Assembly: GCF_017896165.1 (NCBI RefSeq)
Contig: NZ_JAFCNB010000029.1
Span: 1-57,449, forward strand
DNA length: 57,449 bases
Direction: 5' to 3'
From: Microbispora oryzae
GTDB lineage: Bacteria > Actinomycetota > Actinomycetes > Streptosporangiales > Streptosporangiaceae
Shown here piece by piece: positions 1-9,097 of the stretch. Below the pieces are notes generated by a model, which worked only from the letters and a program-made list of their open reading frames with translations, was not told the DNA's origin and made no database searches. The stretch's first letter is position 1; each line of letters opens with the position of its first letter. The translations under genes were made by a program, and so were the position numbers.

Positions 1-1
1 G

Positions 2-175
2 CGGCGGACGATTCAGCGGGAGTTGGAGGATGTCCTGTCGGAGAAGATCTTGTATGGGGATCTTCGGGCGGGGCAGGTCGTCAAGATCGATGTTGAGGGT
101 GAGGGCGATGCCGCCACGTTCACCTTCACCGGCGAGACCAAGAGCGCTCTGACCGAGGCGATCCCCGCCCTCTGA
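2..175 (+). CDS. clpC: ClpC ATPase, C-terminal fragment (5' end outside window)
   Basis: Only the last 57 residues are present, read in the frame starting at base 2. They begin RRTIQRELEDVLSEKILYGD, the C-terminal small AAA+ (D2-small) region of Hsp100/Clp ATPases, followed by the short variable tail seen in actinobacterial ClpC. By family knowledge ClpC is a hexameric unfoldase that feeds substrates to ClpP in the cytoplasm. The catalytic Walker motifs lie upstream of the window and cannot be checked. The TGA at 173-175 overlaps the ATG of the next gene, so the two are probably co-transcribed. Family assignment is confident; ClpC rather than another class I Clp is inferred from the tail. Confidence 0.85.
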   Translation, partial: RRTIQRELEDVLSEKILYGDLRAGQVVKIDVEGEGDAATFTFTGETKSALTEAIPAL

Positions 176-750
176 TGGCGAACGAGGCGTTCTGGGTCGA
201 CCACCGAGCAGGCCGGGAACGCGCGCCCAACGGTGTCAGTCGTTACGCGGAGCTCCTCCGGGACAACGCCGGCGAGTTCGACGGCGTCTGGGGCGACATC
301 GCCCCGGTCGCCTTCGCCAGCGCGGCGTGGCGGGTCGCCACGCCGCCGCTGGCCTCCCCGGCCATCGTGCGATGGCACCGGCGGGTGCTGACGGCCTCCT
401 GCCTGCGCAACGGGTGGGACGGGTCGATGATCGCTCGGCTCACCCTCGTGTCACCGATGCCGTCCCAGCTGACCCGGTCACGGGCCTGGTGGCGTGACCG
501 CGGCTGGCAGGGCTGGCCCGCGATCCTCGGACAGTACGTCGAGCCCGCCGAGCGGGAGCTGACGAAGATTCCCTATCTGCGGCCCGTCGTGATGGTGGAC
601 GCGCCGCTGCCCCTGGACGACCTGCCTCCCGCGCCCGACGCTCCGGGCGACGATCTCGCCGAGGTCGCGCACCGTGCCCTGGTCGTCCTCGCACGTGAGC
701 TCAACCAGCTCGTCGGCCCGCTGATCGAGCAACTCGACGCACAGACCTGA
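175..750 (+). CDS. Conserved hypothetical protein after clpC
   Basis: A 191-residue protein whose ATG overlaps the clpC stop codon (TGATG), suggesting translational coupling. I recognise no domain. It has several tryptophans in its middle (residues about 100-118), no signal peptide and no membrane segment, and a Pro/Asp-rich stretch near residues 140-160. It is probably a soluble cytoplasmic protein. Codon use is like the neighbouring genes. A role as a ClpC partner would be speculation from position alone. Confidence 0.7.
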   Translation: MANEAFWVDHRAGRERAPNGVSRYAELLRDNAGEFDGVWGDIAPVAFASAAWRVATPPLASPAIVRWHRRVLTASCLRNGWDGSMIARLTLVSPMPSQLTRSRAWWRDRGWQGWPAILGQYVEPAERELTKIPYLRPVVMVDAPLPLDDLPPAPDAPGDDLAEVAHRALVVLARELNQLVGPLIEQLDAQT

Positions 751-786
751 GCCGGTCCGGACCGACCTGGGCGCAGCCGACTTCAC

Positions 787-2217
787 CTACGCGACGTCGG
801 GTCGTGTCATCAGCGGCGACCGCACATGCAACGCCAGATCCGGGCCGGCCAGGGGCACGGTGCTCCACGTCGCCAGCGCTGTCCCCGCGTCGGCGTCGAC
901 CACCAGCCGAACCCGGTGCGGGGTGGTGATGACGTAAAGATCAGCGACGAACGTGCCGCCCTGCCAGGCACCGGCCGCGACGACAGGGCGGCCGAGCGGC
1001 GAACTTTCCCGCCATTCGCCGTGGCCGGCCTCGACGTTGAGGAACGACCCGAATCGAAGGAGCCACCCACCGTCCACGGGATCGACGACCACCGTGGTTC
1101 CGTCGGGCAGCGCCGAATCCTCGGCGGAGGCGTCGAGCGTCGCCTTGACGGAACGCTCCGGAGCGGCCGAACCCGGCACCGGCGCGAGCGACAGCCGGCG
1201 CAGCCGCTCGGCGAGGATCTCGTCGTCCCGGGTGCTCCCCGCCTGGTCCACGCCGGGCAGCAGGCACTCCCAGATCGGGCCGAGTATCGCTTCCCCCTGC
1301 GTTACGGCGGCGGTCACGGCGACCACGAGATCGTGCGACGGGACGACCAGGCACAGCTGGCCGTAGGCGCCATCGCCGCGGTAACCGTGCCGTGACATCC
1401 AGAACTGGTAGCCGTACCCGCAGAGCGCGTCGGGGTTCTCCGACCAGCCCTCGACCTGCGGAGTGTCGATGTGCCGTCTGGTCGCGAGCTCCACCCATTC
1501 GCGCGGGACGAGCCGCCGGTCGCCCCAGAGGCCCTCGCGCAGGAGCAGTTCCCCGAAGGCGGCGACGGCCTCGGTCGTGAGGTGCAGTCCGTGAAATCCG
1601 AAGGCGGCGCCGCTCGCCACCCGATCCCATTCGGCGTGGTCGATGCCCATCGGCGTGAAGAGGCGCTCGTCGAGCAGCTCCGGGAGGCCGCGGCCCGTGA
1701 CCCGTTCCACCATCCGGGCCAGGACGAAGGTGGTCGAATTGTCGTAGGTGTGCCGTGTTCCCTCGGCCTCGGGAAACGGGACGCGCAGGAAGCCCTTAAC
1801 CAGGTCGCCCGGTTCGAGCCGCCAGGCCTCGGCAAGGCTGTCGGTGCGGTTTCCGGTCGTCATGGACAGCAGGTGGTGAACGGTGAGGCGGCGTCCCTGC
1901 TCCGAGACGCCGGCCGGAACGTGGTCCGGCAACACGTCCACCACCCGATCGTCAAGCGAGAGCAGCCCGTCGGCGATCGCGAGCCCCACGGCGACCGAGG
2001 TGAACGACTTGGTCAGCGAGTAAAGAAGGTGCGGGCGTTCGGCCGAGTACGGCGCCCACCAGCCCTCGGCGACGACGTGACCATGGCGTACGACCATAAG
2101 GGAGTGACACTCGACGGATCGCGCTTCGAGCCGGTCGAGCAGCGCGGCGACCGCGCGGGACGACATTCCCGAGGCGGCCGGTGTCGACCGCGGCAGCAGG
2201 GGGCGTTGAGAAGGCAT
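787..2217 (-). CDS. Serine hydrolase of the class C beta-lactamase / penicillin-binding family
   Basis: A 476-residue protein with the beta-lactamase (PF00144-type) fold. The S-x-x-K nucleophile motif is at S67-L-T-K70 and the second-motif tyrosine is probably Y158 in YDNST. By family knowledge these enzymes are D-aminopeptidases, esterases or carboxypeptidase-like hydrolases. The roughly 110 residues after the catalytic domain form an extra C-terminal domain. No signal peptide is visible, so it is probably cytoplasmic. A TAGGGT box at 2224-2229 lies 6 nt before the ATG, consistent with leaderless transcription. Substrate unknown. Confidence 0.8.
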   Translation of the reverse strand: MPSQRPLLPRSTPAASGMSSRAVAALLDRLEARSVECHSLMVVRHGHVVAEGWWAPYSAERPHLLYSLTKSFTSVAVGLAIADGLLSLDDRVVDVLPDHVPAGVSEQGRRLTVHHLLSMTTGNRTDSLAEAWRLEPGDLVKGFLRVPFPEAEGTRHTYDNSTTFVLARMVERVTGRGLPELLDERLFTPMGIDHAEWDRVASGAAFGFHGLHLTTEAVAAFGELLLREGLWGDRRLVPREWVELATRRHIDTPQVEGWSENPDALCGYGYQFWMSRHGYRGDGAYGQLCLVVPSHDLVVAVTAAVTQGEAILGPIWECLLPGVDQAGSTRDDEILAERLRRLSLAPVPGSAAPERSVKATLDASAEDSALPDGTTVVVDPVDGGWLLRFGSFLNVEAGHGEWRESSPLGRPVVAAGAWQGGTFVADLYVITTPHRVRLVVDADAGTALATWSTVPLAGPDLALHVRSPLMTRPDVA

Positions 2218-2312
2218 CCAGGGACCCTAACAAGACTCCCAATCACGGTACGAGGCATTTTCGCCCCACCGGACTCGGGCTGAACGATGCCGGCCCATCC
2301 GAGGGCGCGCCG

Positions 2313-2915
2313 TCAGCCGGACGGGTCGGCGTGGAGTTCGGCGTCGGCGGGTCCCGTGGAGAAGCGGGTGAATGTGATCTTCAGGCCCGCCCCTTCGGGA
2401 GAGCAGCAGAACGGCCCGGCTGACGCCTTGGCGTCCGGGGCGAGAGGGGCCAGCCGCAGCATCCGCCACGGGCCGTCCTCGCACCGGGCCCTGATGGTCA
2501 CCGCGTCGCCGGACCGGCTCACCCGCATGGTGATCTCCCGTCCGGCCCACTCGGGCACCGGCGCCTGCGACCAGTCCGACAGGTCGCGGGTGACGACCGC
2601 GCCGACCTGCGCCACCCCGTCGCACATCTCCACGCCGGTCTTGATCCAGTTCGCCTCGTCCACCCACACCATGAGACCGGCCTGGTCGTACAGCCGGTCG
2701 ACGGCGGCGACGAACCCGACCTCGACGGCCGTGCCGGTGGGGAAGTCCGTCAGCAGGGCATGGCCGTCGGCGTGGACGAAGCCGTAGCTCGTGGTGCGCC
2801 AGAAGTCGGTCCGCTCGCCCGTGGTGACGACCAGGCGGTCGCCGTCGGCCTCGGCGTGCGGGGGAGGATTGAGCCAGGTCGCCTCCGACCAGGCGATGGA
2901 GTGCCGCTGGGTCAC
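2313..2915 (-). CDS. DUF1349 family protein (concanavalin-like fold)
   Basis: A 200-residue protein matching the DUF1349 / regulation-of-enolase-1-like family: WLNPPP near the N-terminus, then FWRTTSYGF, DQAGLMVWVDEANWIKTGVE, and a C-terminal GPFCCSPEG followed by a hydrophobic strand. The fold is expected to be a concanavalin-like beta sandwich; the biochemical role of the family is unknown. I chose the GTG at 2915 because GGAAGGA sits about 6 nt upstream. The longer frame reaching 2981 has no such site and adds a Pro-rich tail foreign to the family. It is monocistronic and divergent from the glycosyltransferase. Confidence 0.75.
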   Translation of the reverse strand: MTQRHSIAWSEATWLNPPPHAEADGDRLVVTTGERTDFWRTTSYGFVHADGHALLTDFPTGTAVEVGFVAAVDRLYDQAGLMVWVDEANWIKTGVEMCDGVAQVGAVVTRDLSDWSQAPVPEWAGREITMRVSRSGDAVTIRARCEDGPWRMLRLAPLAPDAKASAGPFCCSPEGAGLKITFTRFSTGPADAELHADPSG

Positions 2916-3100
2916 GTGCGCGTCCTTCCGCAGGGGGCCGGGGGCAGCCGGGTCAGGCTCGTGTTTCCTGCCGGATCCCATTGTCGATCAGCGCGCGGAG
3001 ATCTGCACCCGGGCGGGCCGATGACTCGGCCGACAGCGCTGCCGCGGCACGTCATCACCGTGTAAGGAAGTGGCGCCCTCCCAGGGCCTACGGTGCGGTC

Positions 3101-3766
3101 ATGGATGTCGACGTGGTGTTGCCGTGTCTCGATGAGGAAGAGGCCCTGCCCTGGGTGCTCGGGCGGATGCCGGAGGGGTTCCGGCCGATCGTGGTCGACA
3201 ACGGCTCGACCGATCGGTCGGCCGAGGTCGCCGCGGCGCTGGGCGCGCGGGTCGTGCACGAGTCGCGGCGCGGGTTCGGCGCCGCCTGCCACGCCGGGCT
3301 GACGGCGGCCACGGCGGAGGTCGTGTGCTTCATGGACGCCGACGCGTCGCTGGACCCTCGGCAACTGCCCCGGGTCACCGGGCCCGTCCTGGCGGGCGAC
3401 GCCGATCTGGTGCTGGGCCGCCGGATCCCGCGCTCCCGCTCGGCCTGGCCCGCGCACGCGCGCATCGGCAACGTCCTGCTGGCCTCGAACCTGCGCCGCC
3501 GGACCGGAGTCCCCCTGCGTGATCTCGGGCCGATGCGGGCGTGCCGGAGAGACGACCTGCTGGCGCTGGGCGTGGCCGACCGCCGCTTCGGCTATCCCCT
3601 GGAGATGGTCCTGCGGGCGGCCGCGGCGGGCTGGCGTGTACGCGAGACCGAGGTGGACTACCTCGACCGGTCGGGCCGCTCGAAGGTGACCGGCACGGTG
3701 CGGGGAACCGTACGGGCCGTCCGCGACATGCGACGGGTCATGGCGGAGGCGGCCGCCCTGCTCTGA
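3101..3766 (+). CDS. Family 2 glycosyltransferase
   Basis: A 221-residue GT-A glycosyltransferase. It starts MDVDVVLPCLDEEEALPWVL, has the nucleotide-binding VVDNGSTDRS (residues about 31-40) and the DxD-like metal site FMDADAS. It lacks C-terminal membrane helices, so it is of the soluble dolichyl-phosphate/polyprenyl-phosphate hexosyltransferase-like size class. A TACGGT box at 3089-3094 lies 6 nt before the ATG, so the message may be leaderless. It starts a plus-strand group with a sugar epimerase, consistent with polysaccharide or glycolipid synthesis. Donor and acceptor cannot be told from sequence. Confidence 0.85.
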   Translation: MDVDVVLPCLDEEEALPWVLGRMPEGFRPIVVDNGSTDRSAEVAAALGARVVHESRRGFGAACHAGLTAATAEVVCFMDADASLDPRQLPRVTGPVLAGDADLVLGRRIPRSRSAWPAHARIGNVLLASNLRRRTGVPLRDLGPMRACRRDDLLALGVADRRFGYPLEMVLRAAAAGWRVRETEVDYLDRSGRSKVTGTVRGTVRAVRDMRRVMAEAAALL

Positions 3767-3882
3767 TCCGCCGTCCCGGCGGGACCTCACGCGGCGGGAT
3801 CGTACGGCCGGATCGTAGGACCCGAATCTTACGGGGCGCGAACGGCTTCGCCGGATCTGGCCGTGACGGGACGGACGCGGCC

Positions 3883-3888
3883 TAACCT
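3883..3888 (+). promoter_or_regulatory. Leaderless -10 box (TAACCT) of the epimerase gene
   Basis: TAACCT lies 7 nt before the GTG at 3896. This spacing places the transcription start on the start codon, the common leaderless arrangement of actinobacteria. It also supports the chosen GTG over longer in-frame starts. Confidence 0.5.
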
Positions 3889-3895
3889 CGGGCCC

Positions 3896-4891
3896 GTGAA
3901 GGTGCTGCTGACCGGTTCCGCCGGTTTCATCGGAAGTCATGTCGCCGAGGCGCTGGAGGGCGCCGGGCACGAGATCGTGGGTCTCGACCTGCGGACGGGT
4001 GGAGACGTGCGGGACACCGCCCTCCTCGACCGGCTGCTCCCGGGCACGGACGCCGTGGTGCACCAGGCGGCCAAGGTCGGGCTGGGCGTCGACGTCGCCG
4101 ACCTGCCCGACTACACGTCGATCAACGCGTACGGCACGGCCGTGCTGCTGGCCGCGATGGCCCGGCACGGCGTCGGCCGCCTGGTGCTGGCCTCCTCGAT
4201 GGTCGTCTACGGTGAGGGCGCCTACGACTGTCCCGGCCACGGACGGGTGCGGCCGGGGCCGCGGGTCGCCAGTGATCTTGATCGAGGGGCGTTCGAGCCG
4301 CGCTGCCCGCGCTGCTCGGCGCCGCTGGAACCGGCCGTCATCGGCGAGGACGCGCCCACCGATCCCCGCAACGCCTACGCCACCACCAAGCTGACGCAGG
4401 AACACCTGGCGGCCAACTGGGCCCGCGAGACCGGCGGAACGGCCGTCGCGCTGCGATATCACAACGTCTACGGCCCGCGGATGCCCAGGGACACGCCCTA
4501 CTCGGGGGTCGCGGCGATCTTCCGGTCGGCCCTGGAGGGCGGGCGCGCGCCCCGGGTGTTCGAGGACGGCCGGCAGCGGCGCGACTTCGTCCACGTGCGC
4601 GACGTGGCGCGGGCCAACCTGTCGGCGCTCGCGGGCACCGCGAACGGCGCGAGCGGCACGCTGGCCGCCTACAACATCGCCAGCGGCGAGCCGCACACCG
4701 TGGGGGAGATGGCCGTCGAGATCGCGGAGCTGCGCGGCGGCCCCGATCCCGTCGTGACGGGCGAATACCGCCTCGGGGACGTGCGCCACGTCGTGGCCTC
4801 CCCTGATCGGGCGCGAGCCGACCTCGGGTTCCGCGCCGTGATCGGGTTCCGTGAGGGCATGCGGGAGTTCGCCACCGCGCCGCTGGGCTGA
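3896..4891 (+). CDS. NAD-dependent nucleotide-sugar epimerase/dehydratase
   Basis: A 331-residue extended SDR. It begins VKVLLTGSAGFIGSHVAEAL with the Rossmann GxxGxxG, then VHQAAKVG, LASSMVVYG and the catalytic YATTK (Y-x-x-x-K). An insertion with a Cys pair (CPRC, near residue 139) lies between the SSMVVYGEG segment and the active-site helix. This insert is typical of the dTDP-L-rhamnose 4-epimerase-like subgroup, so a 4-epimerase on a dTDP- or UDP-sugar is likely. GTG 3896 was chosen from the leaderless -10 box and the immediate start of the Rossmann strand. It follows the GT2 gene on the same strand but has its own promoter. Confidence 0.85.
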   Translation: MKVLLTGSAGFIGSHVAEALEGAGHEIVGLDLRTGGDVRDTALLDRLLPGTDAVVHQAAKVGLGVDVADLPDYTSINAYGTAVLLAAMARHGVGRLVLASSMVVYGEGAYDCPGHGRVRPGPRVASDLDRGAFEPRCPRCSAPLEPAVIGEDAPTDPRNAYATTKLTQEHLAANWARETGGTAVALRYHNVYGPRMPRDTPYSGVAAIFRSALEGGRAPRVFEDGRQRRDFVHVRDVARANLSALAGTANGASGTLAAYNIASGEPHTVGEMAVEIAELRGGPDPVVTGEYRLGDVRHVVASPDRARADLGFRAVIGFREGMREFATAPLG

Positions 4892-5011
4892 GCCGCCGCG
4901 GCCTCCCGCGCCACCTCGCGGCTCACCGCACGGCGCCCGGTCAGACCGCGCCGGCTCACCGCACGCCCCCCGGGTCAGAACGCGCCGGCCTTCCGCGAGC
5001 GCGGGCGAGCG

Positions 5012-6544
5012 TCACCAGGGGGACGCGATCAGGCCCTGCAGCAGCAGTCCGGTGATCATCTGCGCCATCAGCCAGGGCCCGCCGTACGCCGCCGGCTCAA
5101 GCCCGCCGCGTCCGCTCCCGGGACCGTCCGGGGCGCGGCCGGAGATGCGCCCCGAGACACGACCGGGGAGCCGGTCGGCGAACGCCGCGGCGAGGCAGAT
5201 CCACAGGGCGTACGGCACCCAGATGCGCTCCACCTCGCCGCGGGTGATGCCGCTGAGGTCGAGCGCGAGCACCGCCGCGAGGGCCGCCGCGACCGGGACC
5301 GCCACCCGGGCGGGCACACGCCCGTCAAGCCGGGCCGGCCCGGACGGCGCGCGCAGCCCGGACAGCAAGGCCGGCCCGGAGAGCGAGCCCAGCCCGGACA
5401 GCCGGACCGACCTGACCAGTCTCGCCAGTGTCACCAGTCCGGCCGCCGTGGCCGGGCCGGTCACCAGCGCCAGCACCCCGAAGTCGGCGACCAGGAAGTA
5501 CAGGTAGGGCCGGGCGGCGCCGGGGTCGGCGGCCCACTGCGCGTGCGTGGCCAGCACCCCGGCCGGCCACAGGAACCCGGCCGCGGCGAACGCGAGGGTC
5601 ACCGCCGCGGCACCGGCGACGGCCGCCACGAGCGCGCCCTTCGGCGGCCGCACCACCGCCGCCACCGCCACGGCGATCAACAGGTAGGGGACCAGCCCGT
5701 AGCTGAGGTACGGCAGCGCGCCCAGCAGCAGCCCGGCCGCGGCCCCGTAGACGAGGCGTCCGGCCCGGCCGCGCCCGAGCACGAGCAGGGCCACCCCCCA
5801 GGCCCCGACGCCGGCGAAGAAGCCGTCCATGCTGGTGGCGATCCACACGGACGCGGGAGCGAGCGCCAGGTAGGGCAGCACCCGCCGGGCGTCGTCGTCG
5901 CCGGACAGCCGCCGGACCGTGAGCGCGATCGCCACCGTCGCGGAGCAGCCCACGAGCACGACGACCACCGCGGCCCACAGCGGGCCGCCCAGCCCGGCCG
6001 CCCGCAGCGCCCACACCACGAGGACCGGCAGCGGCGGGTGCCCGCGCACATGTGTCGGATACGCCGGCAGGTTTGTGGTGAAGCCCGCCAGCCAGGCCAG
6101 GGGATCGTCGCCCACCGCGGGAAGCACCGCCGGATACTCCTGCGGATGGGTGAAGGGCGCGGCGAGGCCGTCGCCCGAGACGGCGAGCAGCACGGTCCAT
6201 GCCAGCGCGCACGCGTACCCGGCGGCGAGCGCCCATCCGAACCGCACCCGGGCCGTCAGCCGCGGCAGGATCCGTACGGCGGCGACGCCGAACACGGCGG
6301 CCGGCAGCAAACTGACCGTCAGGACGCGGAACTGGGCGTGGAACGGCGGGAAGTGGTCGATCCGCAGGACCCCGAGCGCGTGCAGCACGCCCCCGGCCGC
6401 GAACGACACGGCGACGAGCAGCCCCCAACCGGCCAGGGCGCGCCGCACCGCCCGGTCCACCGCGGACGCCTCCTGCCGTGCGGACGTTCCCCGCCGCGCG
6501 GGCCGCCGACCCGGGTCGCGGATGGCCTGAAATGCGCTGATCAC
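5012..6544 (-). CDS. Polytopic membrane protein, possible lipid-linked sugar transferase
   Basis: A 510-residue protein with about 10-12 hydrophobic helices from residue 35 onward and an Arg-rich cytoplasmic N-terminus. The loop between the third and fourth helices (about residues 130-165, containing HPQEYPAV and THVRGHPPLPV) resembles the extracytoplasmic catalytic loop position of GT-C transferases. I see no exact signature of a named family. A repetitive Leu/Ser/Gly-Pro segment (about residues 375-400) interrupts the helices. It lies convergent to the GT2/epimerase genes and divergent from the DUF2064 gene. A GT-C function is an inference from topology and neighbours. Confidence 0.6.
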   Translation of the reverse strand: MISAFQAIRDPGRRPARRGTSARQEASAVDRAVRRALAGWGLLVAVSFAAGGVLHALGVLRIDHFPPFHAQFRVLTVSLLPAAVFGVAAVRILPRLTARVRFGWALAAGYACALAWTVLLAVSGDGLAAPFTHPQEYPAVLPAVGDDPLAWLAGFTTNLPAYPTHVRGHPPLPVLVVWALRAAGLGGPLWAAVVVVLVGCSATVAIALTVRRLSGDDDARRVLPYLALAPASVWIATSMDGFFAGVGAWGVALLVLGRGRAGRLVYGAAAGLLLGALPYLSYGLVPYLLIAVAVAAVVRPPKGALVAAVAGAAAVTLAFAAAGFLWPAGVLATHAQWAADPGAARPYLYFLVADFGVLALVTGPATAAGLVTLARLVRSVRLSGLGSLSGPALLSGLRAPSGPARLDGRVPARVAVPVAAALAAVLALDLSGITRGEVERIWVPYALWICLAAAFADRLPGRVSGRISGRAPDGPGSGRGGLEPAAYGGPWLMAQMITGLLLQGLIASPW

Positions 6545-6623
6545 CCTGCCACACTAGGCGTGACCTGCCCTTTCCCGGGATGGACATCAGCACTTCGTAA
6601 GGTTTTCCACCCCCGCCCGCCCC

Positions 6624-6629
6624 TAGTGT
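6624..6629 (+). promoter_or_regulatory. Leaderless -10 box (TAGTGT) of the DUF2064 operon
   Basis: TAGTGT ends 7 nt before the ATG at 6637, matching the leaderless pattern of other genes in this window. It favours ATG 6637 over the internal ATG at 6703. Confidence 0.5.
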
Positions 6630-6636
6630 CGAGCCC

Positions 6637-7380
6637 ATGAAGATCGCAAGATCGAGCGGTCCGGCGCCGTACCGGCCGGTCGGAGCGAGCGAGCCGGGCG
6701 CGATGGGCGCGCAGGTCGTGGTCATCGCGAAGGAGCCGGTGGCCGGACGCGTCAAGACCCGGCTCACTCCGCCGTTCACTCCCCACCAGGCCGCGCGCCT
6801 GGCGACGGCCGCGCTCGAAGACACCCTCGGCAGCGTGGCCGCCGCGCGCGCCCGGCACACGGTGCTCGCTCTCGACGGGCTGCCCGGCGCGTGGCTTCCC
6901 CCGGACGTGGCGGTGATCCCGCAGCGCGGCGCGGGGCTGGACGAGCGGATCGCCCACGCGATGGCCGACGCCCACCGGCTCCACCCCGTGCCCGTCGTCC
7001 TCGTCGGCATGGACACCCCGCAGGTCACCCCCGATCTGCTGCGGGCCGCCTGCGCCGCGCTGTCCGACCACGACGCGGTCTACGGCCCGGCCGCCGACGG
7101 CGGCTTCTGGTTGCTCGGACTGCGCCGCCCCGACCCGTCGGCGGTGCTCGGCGTGCCCATGTCCCGGCCGGACACCGGAGCGGGGGTGCTGGCCCGGCTG
7201 CGCGCCGCCGGGCGGACCGTGGCCCACCTGCCCGAGCTGGTCGACGTCGACACCGCCGCCGACGCCGCGCGGGTCGCCGCCGCCGCGCCGGACTCCCGGT
7301 TCGCCGCCACGCTCGCGGCCCTGTCTCCGGTGGAATCGCCCGTCGCCGACCGGGTCGCCGAGATGAGCGCCGCGCGATGA
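6637..7380 (+). CDS. DUF2064 / TIGR04282-type glycosyltransferase-like protein
   Basis: A 247-residue protein. VVVIAKEPVAGRVKTRL and VLVGMDTPQVTPDLL, followed by YGPAADGGFWLLGL, are the signatures of DUF2064, a GT-A-like family that includes enzymes annotated in arsenosugar synthesis. It probably transfers or activates a sugar nucleotide. ATG 6637 is preferred because of the TAGTGT box 7 nt upstream; starting at 6703 would give the more compact N-terminus usual for the family. Its stop overlaps the ATG of the methyltransferase gene, starting a four-gene operon. Confidence 0.8.
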   Translation: MKIARSSGPAPYRPVGASEPGAMGAQVVVIAKEPVAGRVKTRLTPPFTPHQAARLATAALEDTLGSVAAARARHTVLALDGLPGAWLPPDVAVIPQRGAGLDERIAHAMADAHRLHPVPVVLVGMDTPQVTPDLLRAACAALSDHDAVYGPAADGGFWLLGLRRPDPSAVLGVPMSRPDTGAGVLARLRAAGRTVAHLPELVDVDTAADAARVAAAAPDSRFAATLAALSPVESPVADRVAEMSAAR

Positions 7381-7988
7381 TCGGAGAGTTGTACGCGGAG
7401 TCGCTGACCGGGGCCGCCATAGAGATCGAGTACGCCGACGGCACCCGCGTGCCGCTGGAGTCGTCCCGCTGGTTCGAGCCGCTGGACGGAGACGAGGCGC
7501 TGCTGTCGCGCTGCGCCGGACCGACCCTCGACGTGGGCTCGGGGCCCGGACGGCTCACCGCGGCGCTGGCCCGCCGGGGCGTGCCCGCGCTGGGGATCGA
7601 CATCACCCCGCACGCCGTCCGCCTCACCCGCAGGGCGGGCGGGTTCGCGCTGGTCCGCGACGTCTTCGGGCAGGTGCCGGGGAGCGGCAGGTGGGCGAAC
7701 GTGCTCCTGGCCGACGGCAACATCGGCATCGGCGGTCACCCTCTCGCGCTGCTCCGCAGGGTCAGGCAGCTCGCCAGGCCCGGTGGCGAGGTGCTGGCCG
7801 AGATCGACTCACCGGGGGTGACCAGCAGGGTGGACCGGGTGCGGCTGCGCCGCGCCGGGACGCTGGGGGAGTGGTTCGGCTGGGCCCGGGTCTCGGTGAG
7901 CGACATCGCGCGGCTCGGCACGGCCGCCGGGTTCGAGAGCGTACGCCACTGGCAGGAGGGGAGCCGATGGTTCGCAAGCCTGCGCTGA
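7377..7988 (+). CDS. Class I SAM-dependent methyltransferase
   Basis: A 203-residue protein with motif I LDVGSGPGRLTAALARRG (residues about 54-71), followed by GIDIT as the acidic end of strand 2. The ATG overlaps the previous stop (ATGA) and the gene overlaps the next one by 22 nt, so it is tightly coupled. The target is unknown. The pairing with a DUF2064 transferase and a molybdopterin oxidoreductase suggests modification of a small metabolite rather than nucleic acid. Confidence 0.8.
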   Translation: MIGELYAESLTGAAIEIEYADGTRVPLESSRWFEPLDGDEALLSRCAGPTLDVGSGPGRLTAALARRGVPALGIDITPHAVRLTRRAGGFALVRDVFGQVPGSGRWANVLLADGNIGIGGHPLALLRRVRQLARPGGEVLAEIDSPGVTSRVDRVRLRRAGTLGEWFGWARVSVSDIARLGTAAGFESVRHWQEGSRWFASLR

Positions 7989-9097
7989 TCGAGCGCATCA
8001 CCTCCGATCGGCCGCCGGAGCCGATCGCCCGGATCCGTTTCACCAGTGCCCTGCGCTCGGAGGGGATGGCGGCCCGCCTCGGCGTCGCGCTGGGGATCGC
8101 CTTCACGGTGGCCTTCGCCACCGGCCTGTTCAGCCACTTCCTGCAGCATCCGCCGTCGTGGCTGGACTGGCCGTCCCGGCCGACCTGGCTCTACCGGGTC
8201 ACGCAGGGAGTCCATGTGATCGGCGGCATCGCCGCGATCCCCTTGCTACTGGCCAAGCTGTGGACGGTCTATCCCAAACTGTGGCAATGGCCGCCGCTGC
8301 GGTCGGCGGCCCACGCCGCCGAGCGCGGTCTCGTCCTGCTGCTGGTCGCGGGAGCGATGTTCCAGCTGGTCACCGGCCTGCTGAACATCGCCTACACCTA
8401 TCCCTGGTCGTTCTTCTTCCCGGTCGCGCACTACTGGACGGCTTTCATCGTCTACGGCGCGCTGGTCGTGCACGTCACCAACGAATGGGCGAAGGTCCGC
8501 CGCTCGCTCCCGGAGCCGCTGGAGGGCGGCCGCCGCGGGTTCCTGCTCACCGTGGGGGCCGCGTCCGGGCTGGCGGTCCTGCTCACCGCCGGTGAGACCG
8601 TCACGCCGCTGCGGCGCCTCGCGCTGCTGGCGCCGCGCGCCCCCGGCGTCGGGCCGCAGGGCCTGCCGGTCAACCGGACCGCCCAGGCCGCCGGAGTCGT
8701 CGCGCCCGGCCCGGACTACCGCCTGGAGATCGGGGCGCTCTCCCTGTCGTACGAGGACCTGCGGCGGCTCCCGCAGCACACGGTGGAGCTGCCGATCGCC
8801 TGCGTCGAGGGCTGGAGCGCCTCGGCCCGGTGGACGGGCGTCCGGCTGGGCGATCTGGCCCGATCGGCCGGTGCGTCGCCCGACGCCGTCCTGCGGGTCG
8901 AGTCGCTCGAACCGCACGGTGGCTACCGGACGAGCGAGCTGCGGCCGCCGCACTGGACCGACCCGCTCACCCTGCTGGCGTTGCGCCTCGACGGCCAGAC
9001 CCTGCACATCGACCACGGCTACCCGGTACGGCTGATCGCGCCCAACCGGCCGGGCGCCCAGCAGACCAAGTGGATCCATCGGATCGTGATCACATGA
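7967..9097 (+). CDS. Membrane-anchored molybdopterin-dependent oxidoreductase (SUOX/YedY-like)
   Basis: A 376-residue two-part protein. Residues about 37-205 form four to five membrane helices with several His residues (for example SHFLQHPPSW, HVIGG, HYWTAF, HVTNEW), like a cytochrome-b-type anchor. After another helix near residues 190-210, residues about 245-376 match the molybdopterin domain of sulfite oxidase-type enzymes. PIACVEGWS contains the cysteine expected to bind molybdenum, and GYPVRLIAPN is a family motif. ATG 7967 is preceded by GGAGGGGAG. The catalytic domain is short compared with full sulfite oxidases. It probably acts on the outer face of the membrane; the substrate is unknown. 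Confidence 0.8.
   Translation: MVRKPALIERITSDRPPEPIARIRFTSALRSEGMAARLGVALGIAFTVAFATGLFSHFLQHPPSWLDWPSRPTWLYRVTQGVHVIGGIAAIPLLLAKLWTVYPKLWQWPPLRSAAHAAERGLVLLLVAGAMFQLVTGLLNIAYTYPWSFFFPVAHYWTAFIVYGALVVHVTNEWAKVRRSLPEPLEGGRRGFLLTVGAASGLAVLLTAGETVTPLRRLALLAPRAPGVGPQGLPVNRTAQAAGVVAPGPDYRLEIGALSLSYEDLRRLPQHTVELPIACVEGWSASARWTGVRLGDLARSAGASPDAVLRVESLEPHGGYRTSELRPPHWTDPLTLLALRLDGQTLHIDHGYPVRLIAPNRPGAQQTKWIHRIVIT

Noticed and set aside
2912..4789. A 625-codon minus-strand frame over the GT2 and epimerase genes
   Set aside because: Antisense shadow of two genes with complete catalytic motifs; no start signal or domain.
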